DNA from: DASRHY01 sp046765875
GTDB taxonomy: Bacteria > Actinomycetota > Actinomycetes > Propionibacteriales > Kribbellaceae
Reading direction: 5' to 3'
DNA length: 6,948 nucleotides
Assembly (NCBI GenBank): GCA_046765875.1
Contig: JBKPSJ010000141.1
Coordinates: 1-6,948 of the forward strand
In this document: one piece after another, positions 1-4,909 of the stretch
Numbering within the stretch: the first letter of the stretch is position 1
Layout of the letters: every line of letters starts with the position of its first letter
Translations under genes and position numbers: made by a program
Notes under the pieces: model-generated
Databases searched by the model: none
What the model was told of the DNA's origin: nothing
Seen by the model: only the letters and a program-made list of their open reading frames with translations

Positions 1-98
1 GCGCAGAAGGCAAGACCGATCCCGAAATCCGCCGCTGCCTCAAGCGCTACATCGCCCGCGAGCTCTACCGCAGCCTCAACACCACGATGGCCACTTGA
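1..98 (+). CDS. IS110-family transposase, C-terminal end (partial)
   Basis: The frame starting at base 3 is open from the window edge and ends with TGA at 96-98. It gives 31 residues including GKTDPEIRRCLKRYIAREL. The pattern of a charged turn followed by RCLKRYIARE.Y matches, from memory, the extreme C-terminus of IS110-family transposases, which use a DEDD catalytic domain and a C-terminal serine-containing domain. Neither domain is visible here because the gene begins outside the window. It ends 14 bases before a tRNA-like remnant, so the element's right end probably lies between about 99 and 113. Family assignment rests on this short tail only. Confidence 0.6.
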   Translation, partial: AEGKTDPEIRRCLKRYIARELYRSLNTTMAT

Positions 99-112
99 CA
101 CACATAGAAGCG

Positions 113-151
113 TCAGAAGGTTGGGGGTTCGAAATCCCTCCGAGCGCGCCA
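113..151 (+). pseudogene. 3' half of a tRNA gene (tRNA-Arg-like), probable attachment-site remnant
   Basis: From TCAGAAGG onward the sequence reads as the variable loop, T arm, acceptor 3' strand and encoded CCA of a tRNA. The T loop GTTCGAAAT carries one base more than the usual GTTCGAAT. The end CCTCCGAGCGCGCCA fits the 3' end of actinobacterial tRNA-Arg(ACG) as I remember it. The matching 5' acceptor strand (GCGCTCG) and the anticodon arm are absent upstream, where the IS110 gene lies, so this is not a functional tRNA. Such 3' halves are typical of att sites left by integrative elements. The amino acid identity is recalled, not computed. Confidence 0.5.
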
Positions 152-171
152 GGACACCTCCGAGCGGGCCA
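137..171 (+). repeat. Direct repeat of the tRNA acceptor end
   Basis: CCTCCGAGCGCGCCA (137-151) is followed after the five bases GGACA by CCTCCGAGCGGGCCA (157-171), one mismatch in 15. The first copy is the 3' end of the tRNA-like remnant. Two copies side by side suggest repeated integration or excision at this site, or a local duplication. Confidence 0.6.
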
Positions 172-298
172 TCACGGGGCTTACCCCGCCGTGCGGCTTC
201 GGCGGAGCTCCGCGGTCGGTTCACAATCGACGCTTCTGACGGCGGTGAGCACGGATGGTCCGGGGTTGCCACGGGGATCGGTCTCGTGGCAGCGGCCG

Positions 299-450
299 CG
301 CGGCAAGCCCGACCCGATCGACGCCCACTATGCCGACCTGGCCGTGTTGCACGCGCTGCGCTTGGACGCTGAGCGGCGGCCCACGCCGCGCGCCGACGGT
401 GACCGCGGGCCGACGCATTCTGCTCGGCCTTGGCTGGGAACTCACAACCT
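299..450 (+). pseudogene. IS110-family transposase fragment, N-terminal domain, frameshifted
   Basis: One frame from 299 reads RGKPDPIDAHYADLAVLHA and then ALRLDAERRPTPRADGDRG. This matches the stretch of IS110 transposases usually seen as RGKSDP.DA...ALR.LPTPRADGDRE, including an Asp of the DEDD (RuvC-like) domain. At about 405-410 the similarity moves to another frame, which reads RRILLGLGWELTTS, where intact relatives have R.LL.ARQ.LTT. The piece lacks a start, the C-terminal domain and one continuous frame, so it is dead. It belongs to a different copy from the transposase ending at 98, because it is an N-terminal part lying downstream of a C-terminal end. Confidence 0.55.
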
Positions 451-497
451 CCGATCCGGTGCGGGGCTAAGCACCGCGGGGTCGGGAGACGATATGC

Positions 498-526
498 CTC
501 CGCCGACCAGTCGATGGTCGGCGGAG
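498..526 (-). terminator. Strong 12-bp hairpin, likely terminator of the leftward unit
   Basis: CTCCGCCGACCA at 498-509 and TGGTCGGCGGAG at 515-526 are perfect inverted repeats around a five-base loop. The hairpin begins 41 bases beyond the stop codon at 568. There is no T tract on either side, which is common for actinobacterial terminators. It could also protect against readthrough from the IS110 side. Confidence 0.6.
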
Positions 527-567
527 TGTGAGCAGGGCAGCAATGGTCACTTGTCAAGCGAGAGGCC

Positions 568-1419
568 TCAGGAGAAGAAGACCCCGTTGCGCTCCTTCCA
601 CACCTCGGAGACCACACTCGTCTGGCCGGCGGTATCGGCGGTGAAGGAGAAGCCCTCCATCTCAACGTTCCACGAGATGCGTGAGGTGCCGGTCACCTTG
701 CGGCCGGTGAACCCGTTGTCCGCGTCACGAATCTCGCTGACCTCGCCGCGCCCTGACCAGGACATCGTCATGTTGAGTACGCCCTCGCCGATCTCGTCGC
801 CGTGGGTCAGCGCATTGACGATATCTCCGTAGTCTTCGATCTCGAAGTCCTCCAATGACCACGTCGCACGCCCGCTACCCGGCGAGACCGAGACTGAGTG
901 GTCTGGGACGTGCGTCGTCCAGAACAGCCCGCTCGCGGCAATGCCGGGGTTGAAGTCGTGGATCTGATTGGAGCCGACCGGCCCCTGGAAGATATCGAGT
1001 CAGAGGAAGCCGAACGTCGCGTTGAAGTGTCGGCCGTCGCGGGCGATGTACTCGCCGGTGATGAACCGGTTGTCGACCTCCCATGTGAGATCGGAATGGT
1101 CACCAGCCCCGACCCCGTCGACGAGTCCCACGCCGACGAATCCGTTGAAGTCGGTGATCGTACTCGGCTCGCCGGTCCCTGGGAGGAATACGTGGAACAC
1201 CTCGGTTCCGGGGCCGAACGGTTGGATACCACCCGGTATGGGCTTTGGCTCGCCGGCGCCGCGAGCGGCGAAGGCGGGGACAGCGCCGGTTCCGTTCGCT
1301 GCGAGCAGGCCGAGGGTGGTGAACCCTGCCCCTGCTAGTAGCTGACGACGGCTTACCCCGTGCCGATGGCCCTGCGTGAGTGGGCGGACGCTGATTGTCG
1401 GAGAGCGTGCTGGAAGCAT
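568..1419 (-). CDS. Tat-exported protein of unknown function with an in-frame UGA at codon 140 (candidate selenoprotein or nonsense-mutated gene)
   Basis: ATG at 1419 follows a purine-rich GAGGGGG ribosome-binding site at about six bases. The product opens with a twin-arginine signal: SRRQLLAGAG near residues 23-32, a hydrophobic stretch, and AFA-A as a likely cleavage site near residue 51. Translation meets UGA at 1002-1000 after ...NATFGFL, giving 139 residues. The same frame then stays open for 143 codons (LDIFQGPVGSNQIHDFNPGI..., SGLFWTTHVPDHSVSV, ending SEVWKERNGVFFS) to the true stop at 568. The two halves read as one globular secreted protein of 283 residues counting residue 140. No catalytic motif is recognisable. 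The gene lies 55 bases after the rhodanese and probably shares the selD transcript. The UGA may be selenocysteine, supported by selD, tRNA-Sec and a SECIS-like hairpin nearby. It may equally be a recent TGG-to-TGA change. I recall similar secreted actinobacterial proteins but not which residue they carry here. Confidence 0.7.
962..1002 (-). promoter_or_regulatory. SECIS-like hairpin just after the in-frame UGA
   Basis: Reading leftward, UGA (1002-1000) is followed by 14 bases, then GGGGCC (985-980), loop GGUC (979-976) and GGCUCC (975-970). This is a six-pair stem with one G-U pair. An outer stem AUCU (993-990) with AGAU (965-962) encloses it across a 4x4 internal loop. Bacterial SECIS elements lie directly 3' of the UGA, with the apical loop roughly 16-37 nt away and a G in the first two loop positions. 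Here the distance is 20 nt and the loop starts GG, close to the GGUC of E. coli fdhF. A short GC stem can arise by chance in DNA this rich in GC, so this is suggestive only. Confidence 0.45.
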
Positions 1420-1474
1420 CGTTTACCCCCTCTGCGTGCGCGTTGCCCTGCTGCCTTTGAACGGTACGCCCGAG

Positions 1475-1918
1475 CTAGTGCGACGACAACGGTCCTGGGT
1501 TCGGGCCCTCTCGTGGTCGGCGCGGCCGGTGCGGGGTCGCGGGGTGGTGAACCGGCAGGCCGGCTGCGATCCAGGCCTGGAATCCGCCGATGATATCGGT
1601 GCTGTGCGCGAGGCCGATCTGCTGTAGCGAGTGGGCGGCAAGGCTGGAGGAATGGCCGCTCTCGCACACGATGATCCAGCGGATATCGGTGTCGACGGCC
1701 TCGGGGATGGGTGCGTCGCTGTCCGGGTCCAGCCGCCACTCCAGGTGGTTGCGTTCGATCACGATGGCGCCGGGCAGCTCTCTGGCGTCACGTCGCTGGA
1801 ACTCGGGCCGGATGTCCACGATGAAGGTGCCTGGCCGACCGGCGGCCAGCGCCGCCTCGACCGGATCCAGCCGTGACAGCCCGGTCCGTACGCCGGCCAG
1901 CCTTTCCTCGATACTCAT
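1475..1918 (-). CDS. Single-domain rhodanese-like sulfurtransferase
   Basis: ATG at 1918 starts MSIEERLAGV and the frame ends with TAG at 1477-1475, giving 147 residues. The fold signature runs from FIVDIRPEFQRRDARELPGA (CH2A-like strand and loop, about residues 50-69) to WIIVCESGHSSSLAAHSL. The Cys of CESGHSS, near residue 103, is the expected persulfide-forming nucleophile. GGFQAWIAAGLPV closes the domain. About 20 proline- and arginine-rich residues follow and look unstructured. Rhodaneses carry sulfur, and some handle selenium as a persulfide analogue. Its position beside selD makes a selenium-delivery role possible but unproven. The start overlaps the present selD stop as TGATG, so translation may be coupled. 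A run of five G precedes the ATG. Confidence 0.85.
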   Translation of the reverse strand: MSIEERLAGVRTGLSRLDPVEAALAAGRPGTFIVDIRPEFQRRDARELPGAIVIERNHLEWRLDPDSDAPIPEAVDTDIRWIIVCESGHSSSLAAHSLQQIGLAHSTDIIGGFQAWIAAGLPVHHPATPHRPRRPREGPNPGPLSSH

Positions 1919-3009
1919 CACGCCCCCACAGGTGGATCGATTCTTCGTTCTCGGTTTCCGCCCGCGGCGTCGTCTGCGACACGGTGGACCCGCTCCGACG
2001 CGCACCACAACGTCGTACTCGGTCCGCTCGACTCGGTCCGCTCGACGAGCTCGCCGATGACCCGGCAACCCGGGAGTTCGGCGGCGAGTAGAAGCCCGCC
2101 TGACGTCTGCGCATCGGCGAGCAGCAGTTGCTCGAGTTCGGGTAGTGATCCGAAGTCGGTGTGCGCTTTGACCCAGGCGAGGTTGCGTTGGGTGCCGCCG
2201 CTGATGTAGCCGGCTGCCGCTGACTGGCGGGACGCGTCCAGATGCGGTACGGCGGCAGCTTCGATAACCGCAGCCACACCACTCGCTCGGGAAGCTTGGC
2301 GAGATGGCCCAACAGTCCGAAGCCGGTGACATCGGTCGCGCCGCGTGCGCCGATGGCCAGCGCCGCTTGCGAGGCGACCGCGTTCAGGGCGGTCATCGCA
2401 TCGACCGCCTGCGGGAACACCTCGCCGGTTTGCTTGTGCCGGTTGTTCAGCACGCCCACCCCCGAGCGACTTGCGCAACGACAGCACGTCCCCTACCGCT
2501 CCGGCGTCGTTGCGCAGCAGCCGAGCGGGGTCGGCAACGTCGGTGACCGCCATACCGTACTTGGGTTCCGGATCGTCGATGCTGTGCCCGCCGCCGACCT
2601 GGCACTGGGCCTCGTGGGCAATGGCGAGCCCGCTTCGCAGCACCTCCTTGGCGAGTTCGAACGGCAGCACGTCCCGCGGCCACCCCAGCAGGTTCACCGC
2701 GACGAGCGGTCGCCCGCCCACGGCGTACACGTCGGACAGCGCGTTCGCGGCAGCGGTGCGCCCCCAGTCGTACGGGTCATCGACGACCGGAGTGAAGAAG
2801 TCGGCGGTCGAGACGATGGCAAGGTCACCGGTCAGCCGTACGACGGCCGCGTCGTCGCCGGTCTCCAGCCCGACCAGCAGGTCGTCGTCCACCAGGCCGC
2901 CGACCAGGTCGGCGACCACCGCGTCCAGTTCGCAGGGAGGGATCTTGCAGGCGCAGCCGCCATCATGGGCGTAGTGCGGCGGCCGGTAGGTACCCCCGTC
3001 GGTTGCCAT
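1918..3009 (-). pseudogene. selD: selD, selenide, water dikinase, with frame lesions
   Basis: SelD makes selenophosphate from selenide and ATP for Sec-tRNA synthesis. From ATG 3009 the start is intact: HYAHDGGCACKIPP carries catalytic Cys19 (Cys, not Sec) and Lys22. TADFFTPVVDDPYDWGRTAAA and the GGGHS segment follow. Near 2459-2463 a run of five C (plus strand) appears to hold one extra base, and homology moves to the frame reading VGVLNNRHKQTGEVFPQAV and TDVTGFGLLGHLAKL. Near 2289-2294 one base appears lost, and the first frame resumes as RASGVAAVIEAAAVPHLDAS and then LLADAQTSGGLLLAAELPG. In the uninterrupted frame of 363 codons about 60 central residues, including the conserved TDVTGFG loop, are scrambled. 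A 14-bp tandem duplication near the 3' end changes the tail. The enzyme is probably inactive unless these are sequence errors. The closing TGA overlaps the rhodanese ATG. Confidence 0.85.
2017..2044. repeat. 14-bp perfect tandem duplication inside the selD 3' end
   Basis: ACTCGGTCCGCTCG occurs twice in direct succession (2017-2030 and 2031-2044), followed by AC, the first two bases of a third copy. Because 14 is not a multiple of three, it shifts the selD frame. With one copy removed the minus-strand product would read ELVERTEYDVVVR, a believable SelD C-terminus. With both copies it reads ELVERTESSGPSTTLW and runs on to the stop overlapping the rhodanese start. Confidence 0.85.
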
Positions 3010-3127
3010 GCCGCCCCGCCCCCTGCTGGTGCATAGCCAGTGGCCTCAGCGTACGGCCGCACTGTGCCGTGACTGAACCCCGTCGCGATGCTGAACGAAA
3101 TATCGCGCAGAGCCGTGGGTCAGCCCG

Positions 3128-3133
3128 TATCCT
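3128..3133 (+). promoter_or_regulatory. Possible -10 box for tRNA-Sec
   Basis: TATCCT fits the TANNNT pattern of actinobacterial -10 boxes and ends seven bases before the first base of tRNA-Sec. I see no convincing -35 about 17 bases upstream. The 131 bases between selD and the tRNA would have to hold divergent promoters. Confidence 0.3.
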
Positions 3134-3140
3134 GTCGGGC

Positions 3141-3233
3141 GGAGGCGTCTGGGCGCCTGGTGGCCCCCGCGGTCTTCAAAACCGTTCGGGACCGAGGATC
3201 TCGGTCGGCGCGTTCGATTCCCGTCCGCCTCCG
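3141..3233 (+). tRNA. selC: tRNA-Sec (anticodon UCA)
   Basis: The acceptor GGAGGCGT (3141-3148) pairs over its first seven bases with 3226-3232, with G3233 as discriminator. CCA is not encoded (CTA follows). An extended D arm spans about 3151-3168. The anticodon stem GCGGT/ACCGT encloses CTTCAAA with anticodon TCA at 3176-3178. The long variable arm GACCGAG-GAT-CTCGGTC (3190-3206) has seven pairs, diagnostic for this tRNA. The T loop is TTCGATT (3213-3219). Oddities are C3211 against C3221 in the T stem, T3148 against C3225 at the eighth acceptor pair, and a C-C mismatch inside the D stem. These may be natural or signs of decay. It decodes UGA as selenocysteine with SelA, SelB and SelD. It lies between divergent selD and the selA remnant, a natural selDCA layout. 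Confidence 0.88.
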
Positions 3234-3284
3234 CTACCTTCCGTGAAGGTCCATGACGAGACGGGTGCGGCGCCGTACTGTCGA

Positions 3285-3412
3285 GTGGTGGCCGACGGAC
3301 GGCGCCGGATTCCGCGGGTCGATCGGCTGCTCGCGGACCCCGCGGCTTGTCCAGGCACAGGCACGGTTGGGGCGGGCATTGGTCCGCCGGGTGATCACCG
3401 GTGCGAAATGCC
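3285..3412 (+). pseudogene. selA: selA remnant, N-terminal ~43 codons of L-seryl-tRNA(Sec) selenium transferase
   Basis: GTG at 3285 or 3288 begins VADGRRRIPRVDRLLADP, which resembles the N-terminal domain of actinobacterial SelA (R.IP..D.LLADP). Near 3340 the match moves one frame on, reading RLVQAQARLGRALVRRVITG, again SelA-like. Similarity fades by about 3412 and the PLP-binding main domain, roughly 400 residues, is absent. SelA converts seryl-tRNA(Sec) to selenocysteyl-tRNA, so this copy cannot work. It starts 50 bases after tRNA-Sec, as expected for an ancestral selC-selA unit. The assignment rests on a short match plus context. Confidence 0.6.
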
Positions 3413-3489
3413 GCCAAACCGCGTTGCCAGTGTGGGTTTTTGAGGCTGATCGGCTGACTCCTGGAGTCTGGAGTTGACTGCTGGGGGAG

Positions 3490-3808
3490 TTGCGTTGGCT
3501 CCGGCGCATGTGTAGGCCCCATGTGTGCAAGGGCTTGAGCGGATCGACTATTCGACAGATCCACTGGATCCTCAGCGGAGCACTTGACCGTGCCGTCGTG
3601 TGGAAGTGGATCTCGGTGAACCCAGCAGAGCAGGCGGACAAACCGGGATTGCCCACGCCGAATCCCGGCCGCCGACACCTGAGGAGGTCGCGCAGCTGAT
3701 CCTGACGGGCCTGGGACGAGGATCCCGACTGGGGAGCATTCCTGTGGCTAAGGGCGACGACAGGGAACCGCCGTGGCGAGACGTGCGCTCTGCACTGGAA
3801 CGACCGTC
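3490..3808 (+). pseudogene. Phage-type tyrosine recombinase (integrase) fragment, frameshifted
   Basis: Starting near 3490 one frame reads CRPHVCKGLSGSTIRQIHWI followed by LSGALDRAVVWKWISVNPAE, the SAM-like core-binding domain of actinobacterial integrases. Near 3665 the match passes to a second frame (ESRPPTPEEVAQLI). Near 3710 it passes to a third reading WDEDPDWGAFLWLRATTGNR and RGETCALHWND. The Arg of TTGNRRGE is the first catalytic residue of the R-H-R-Y set. The later HxxR and Tyr motifs are missing, and so is the N-terminal arm-binding domain. Two frameshifts and both truncations make it dead. It begins 78 bases after selA similarity ends, so the element probably removed the rest of selA and perhaps selB. 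Confidence 0.8.
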
Positions 3809-3851
3809 AATCCACGCCCGTGAACCATCCTCGCTTCGCCGGCGACGCCGC

Positions 3852-3989
3852 CACGAGCTGCAGGCCTGCCTTGCTCCACGTTGCGTGCTCTACTTCGTGC
3901 GGCAGCACCCGCGTCGCGAGTGGTGCTCGACAGCGTGTGGCAACCGGGCTCGGGCGGCGCGTCATGACCAGCGGCATCGCGCTGACTCC
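3852..3989 (+). pseudogene. CGNR zinc-finger domain fragment
   Basis: One frame reads ACLAPRCVLYFVRQHPRREW and CSTACGNRARAARHDQRHR. This is the C-terminal CGNR zinc finger of ABATE-type putative stress-response regulators, with four Cys in the C-x4-C ... C-x3-C(GNR) arrangement. The N-terminal ABATE domain that normally precedes it is not visible; the 43 bases upstream join directly to the integrase fragment. No start codon or ribosome-binding site of its own is evident. It is probably the leftover 3' end of a regulator gene cut by the mobile element. Confidence 0.65.
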
Positions 3990-4327
3990 CCCTATCTCGG
4001 TCGCGGCCTCGCCGCGACTGACACGAGGCGAGCGTGGTCGGCGGCGAGGCGTGCTACGCACTGATCGATCCCGTCGGGCGCTGCCGAGGTCGGGCTGAGC
4101 AGACTGCGGTCTGACGGATCTGTCGCGCCTTCGACCTGCCGTTGGCTGTCCCGCCAGCTTCGGAACCCCTGAGTTCTAGTTGACCCTCGACCAGACAGTA
4201 CCTCTCGTCACCGCAGGTTCTCATCGGTGCTCGAATCGGTGCTCGAATCGGTGTTCTGATCGTTGTGCTTGGCCCGGACACATCGCCGTGGTCCTTTGGC
4301 CGATGCGTGATGGCTCGTCATGGCTGG
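3990..4327. other. Gene-free stretch
   Basis: I see no convincing coding region, RNA gene or terminator here. The frames that stay open show low-complexity arginine- and serine-rich translations without a recognisable motif. The only structure is a small tandem repeat at 4223-4258. It separates the mobile-element debris from the end of the leftward membrane-protein gene. Confidence 0.5.
4223..4258. repeat. Three tandem copies of a 12-bp unit
   Basis: ATCGGTGCTCGA occurs at 4223-4234 and 4235-4246, followed by a third diverged copy ATCGGTGTTCTG at 4247-4258. It lies outside any gene I can support. Confidence 0.75.
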
Positions 4328-4669
4328 TCATGGCCTCGGCCTGGACAGCATGGGCCGGGCCAGCAGACAGCCGATGGCCAGGAGCAGGCCGTAGATCAGG
4401 TGCCCAGCAAGGCTCCACCACTGTTTGGCGCCGATCTCGAAGACCATCTCGTCCATGCCGAGCCAGGCGGGCATGATCCACAGCGCGCCGACGACCCACC
4501 ACGCGGCGCCGTACAGCAGCCCCAGCACCATCGCGCGCGCGCGACGGGACAGCCAGCGCGAGAACAGCAGCACGAAGGCGGCGCCGAACAGCGCGGAGTT
4601 GAACAGGTCGATGAGCCAGCCCAGGCCGGTCGAGGGATCCGAGATCAGGTCTCCGACCAGGTCGATCAC
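4328..4669 (-). CDS. Small multi-pass membrane protein
   Basis: GTG at 4669 begins MIDLVGDLISDPSTGLGWLI and the frame ends at 4328, 113 residues. Three hydrophobic segments are visible: about 17-36 (LIDLFNSALFGAAFVLLF), 45-70 (MVLGLLYGAAWWVVGALWIM) and 85-106 (SLAGHLIYGLLLAIGCLL). The LLYG.WWV.GAL..MP motif recalls a family of small actinobacterial membrane proteins of unknown function whose members, as I remember, are about 160-170 residues and start with one more membrane helix. That helix is encoded in the preceding overlapping frame. The gene may therefore be the second part of a split gene, or a real partner translated by GTGA coupling. No function can be assigned. Confidence 0.65.
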   Translation of the reverse strand: MIDLVGDLISDPSTGLGWLIDLFNSALFGAAFVLLFSRWLSRRARAMVLGLLYGAAWWVVGALWIMPAWLGMDEMVFEIGAKQWWSLAGHLIYGLLLAIGCLLARPMLSRPRP

Positions 4670-4815
4670 CTTGACGCCCGCATCATCTTGGGGTCGGCGT
4701 CGCGGACCTGCATGATGACGCCGAGCGGGATACCGGCGACCACGCCGGCGGCCGCGCCCGTGACCAGGTTCGCCGGTAGTGCTCGCAGGCTTGTTGTGCT
4801 GTCTGTGGTAGCCAT
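4666..4815 (-). CDS. Short membrane protein, probably first part of the same family, 49 residues
   Basis: ATG at 4815 starts MATTDSTTSLRALPANLVTG, followed by the hydrophobic stretch AAAGVVAGIPLGVIMQ, and stops with TGA at 4668-4666. A GGGAA stretch lies seven bases upstream of the ATG. The G-rich helix ending in MQ is what I expect as helix 1 of the family seen in the next gene. Stop and next start overlap as GTGA. The frame of the next gene is also open back across ...DAGVKVIDLVG, so a small indel near 4675-4690 could have split one ~163-residue gene. Confidence 0.5.
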   Translation of the reverse strand: MATTDSTTSLRALPANLVTGAAAGVVAGIPLGVIMQVRDADPKMMRASR

Positions 4816-4909
4816 TCGCGGTTCCCTTCTCCCGGGGATCGCCGCAGAGGCTACGCCGGTGATGACGCCCGGTCGGTGACCGCGATTACAGTCCAGGTCC
4901 AGTTGGGGT

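Noticed and set aside
457..476. Six-pair hairpin CGGTGC/GCACCG as a terminator
   Set aside because: Short stem with an eight-base loop inside IS110 debris. The 12-bp hairpin at 498-526 is much stronger and better placed.
95..832. Long plus-strand open frame of 245 codons
   Set aside because: It crosses the tRNA remnant, the IS110 fragment, the hairpin and the antisense of the Tat-protein gene. Only the IS110 part is meaningful.
1475..2332. SelD-rhodanese fusion protein
   Set aside because: One frame is open across both, but in the selD part it does not read as SelD except for a few residues before the duplication. The rhodanese has its own ATG with a G-rich site.
2459..2463. Programmed ribosomal frameshift in selD
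   Set aside because: There is a G run on the coding strand, but a second opposite shift would also be needed and no downstream stimulator is apparent. Mutation or sequence error is simpler.
2940..2960. SelD itself as a selenoprotein
   Set aside because: Some SelD proteins have Sec at the first catalytic position, but here the codon is TGC (Cys19 in GGCACK).
2242..3036. Plus-strand open frame of 264 codons
   Set aside because: Antisense shadow of selD. The minus strand carries clear SelD motifs.
3820..4098. Open frame of 92 codons on the plus strand
   Set aside because: It overlaps the CGNR fragment in another frame and shows only a low-complexity translation.
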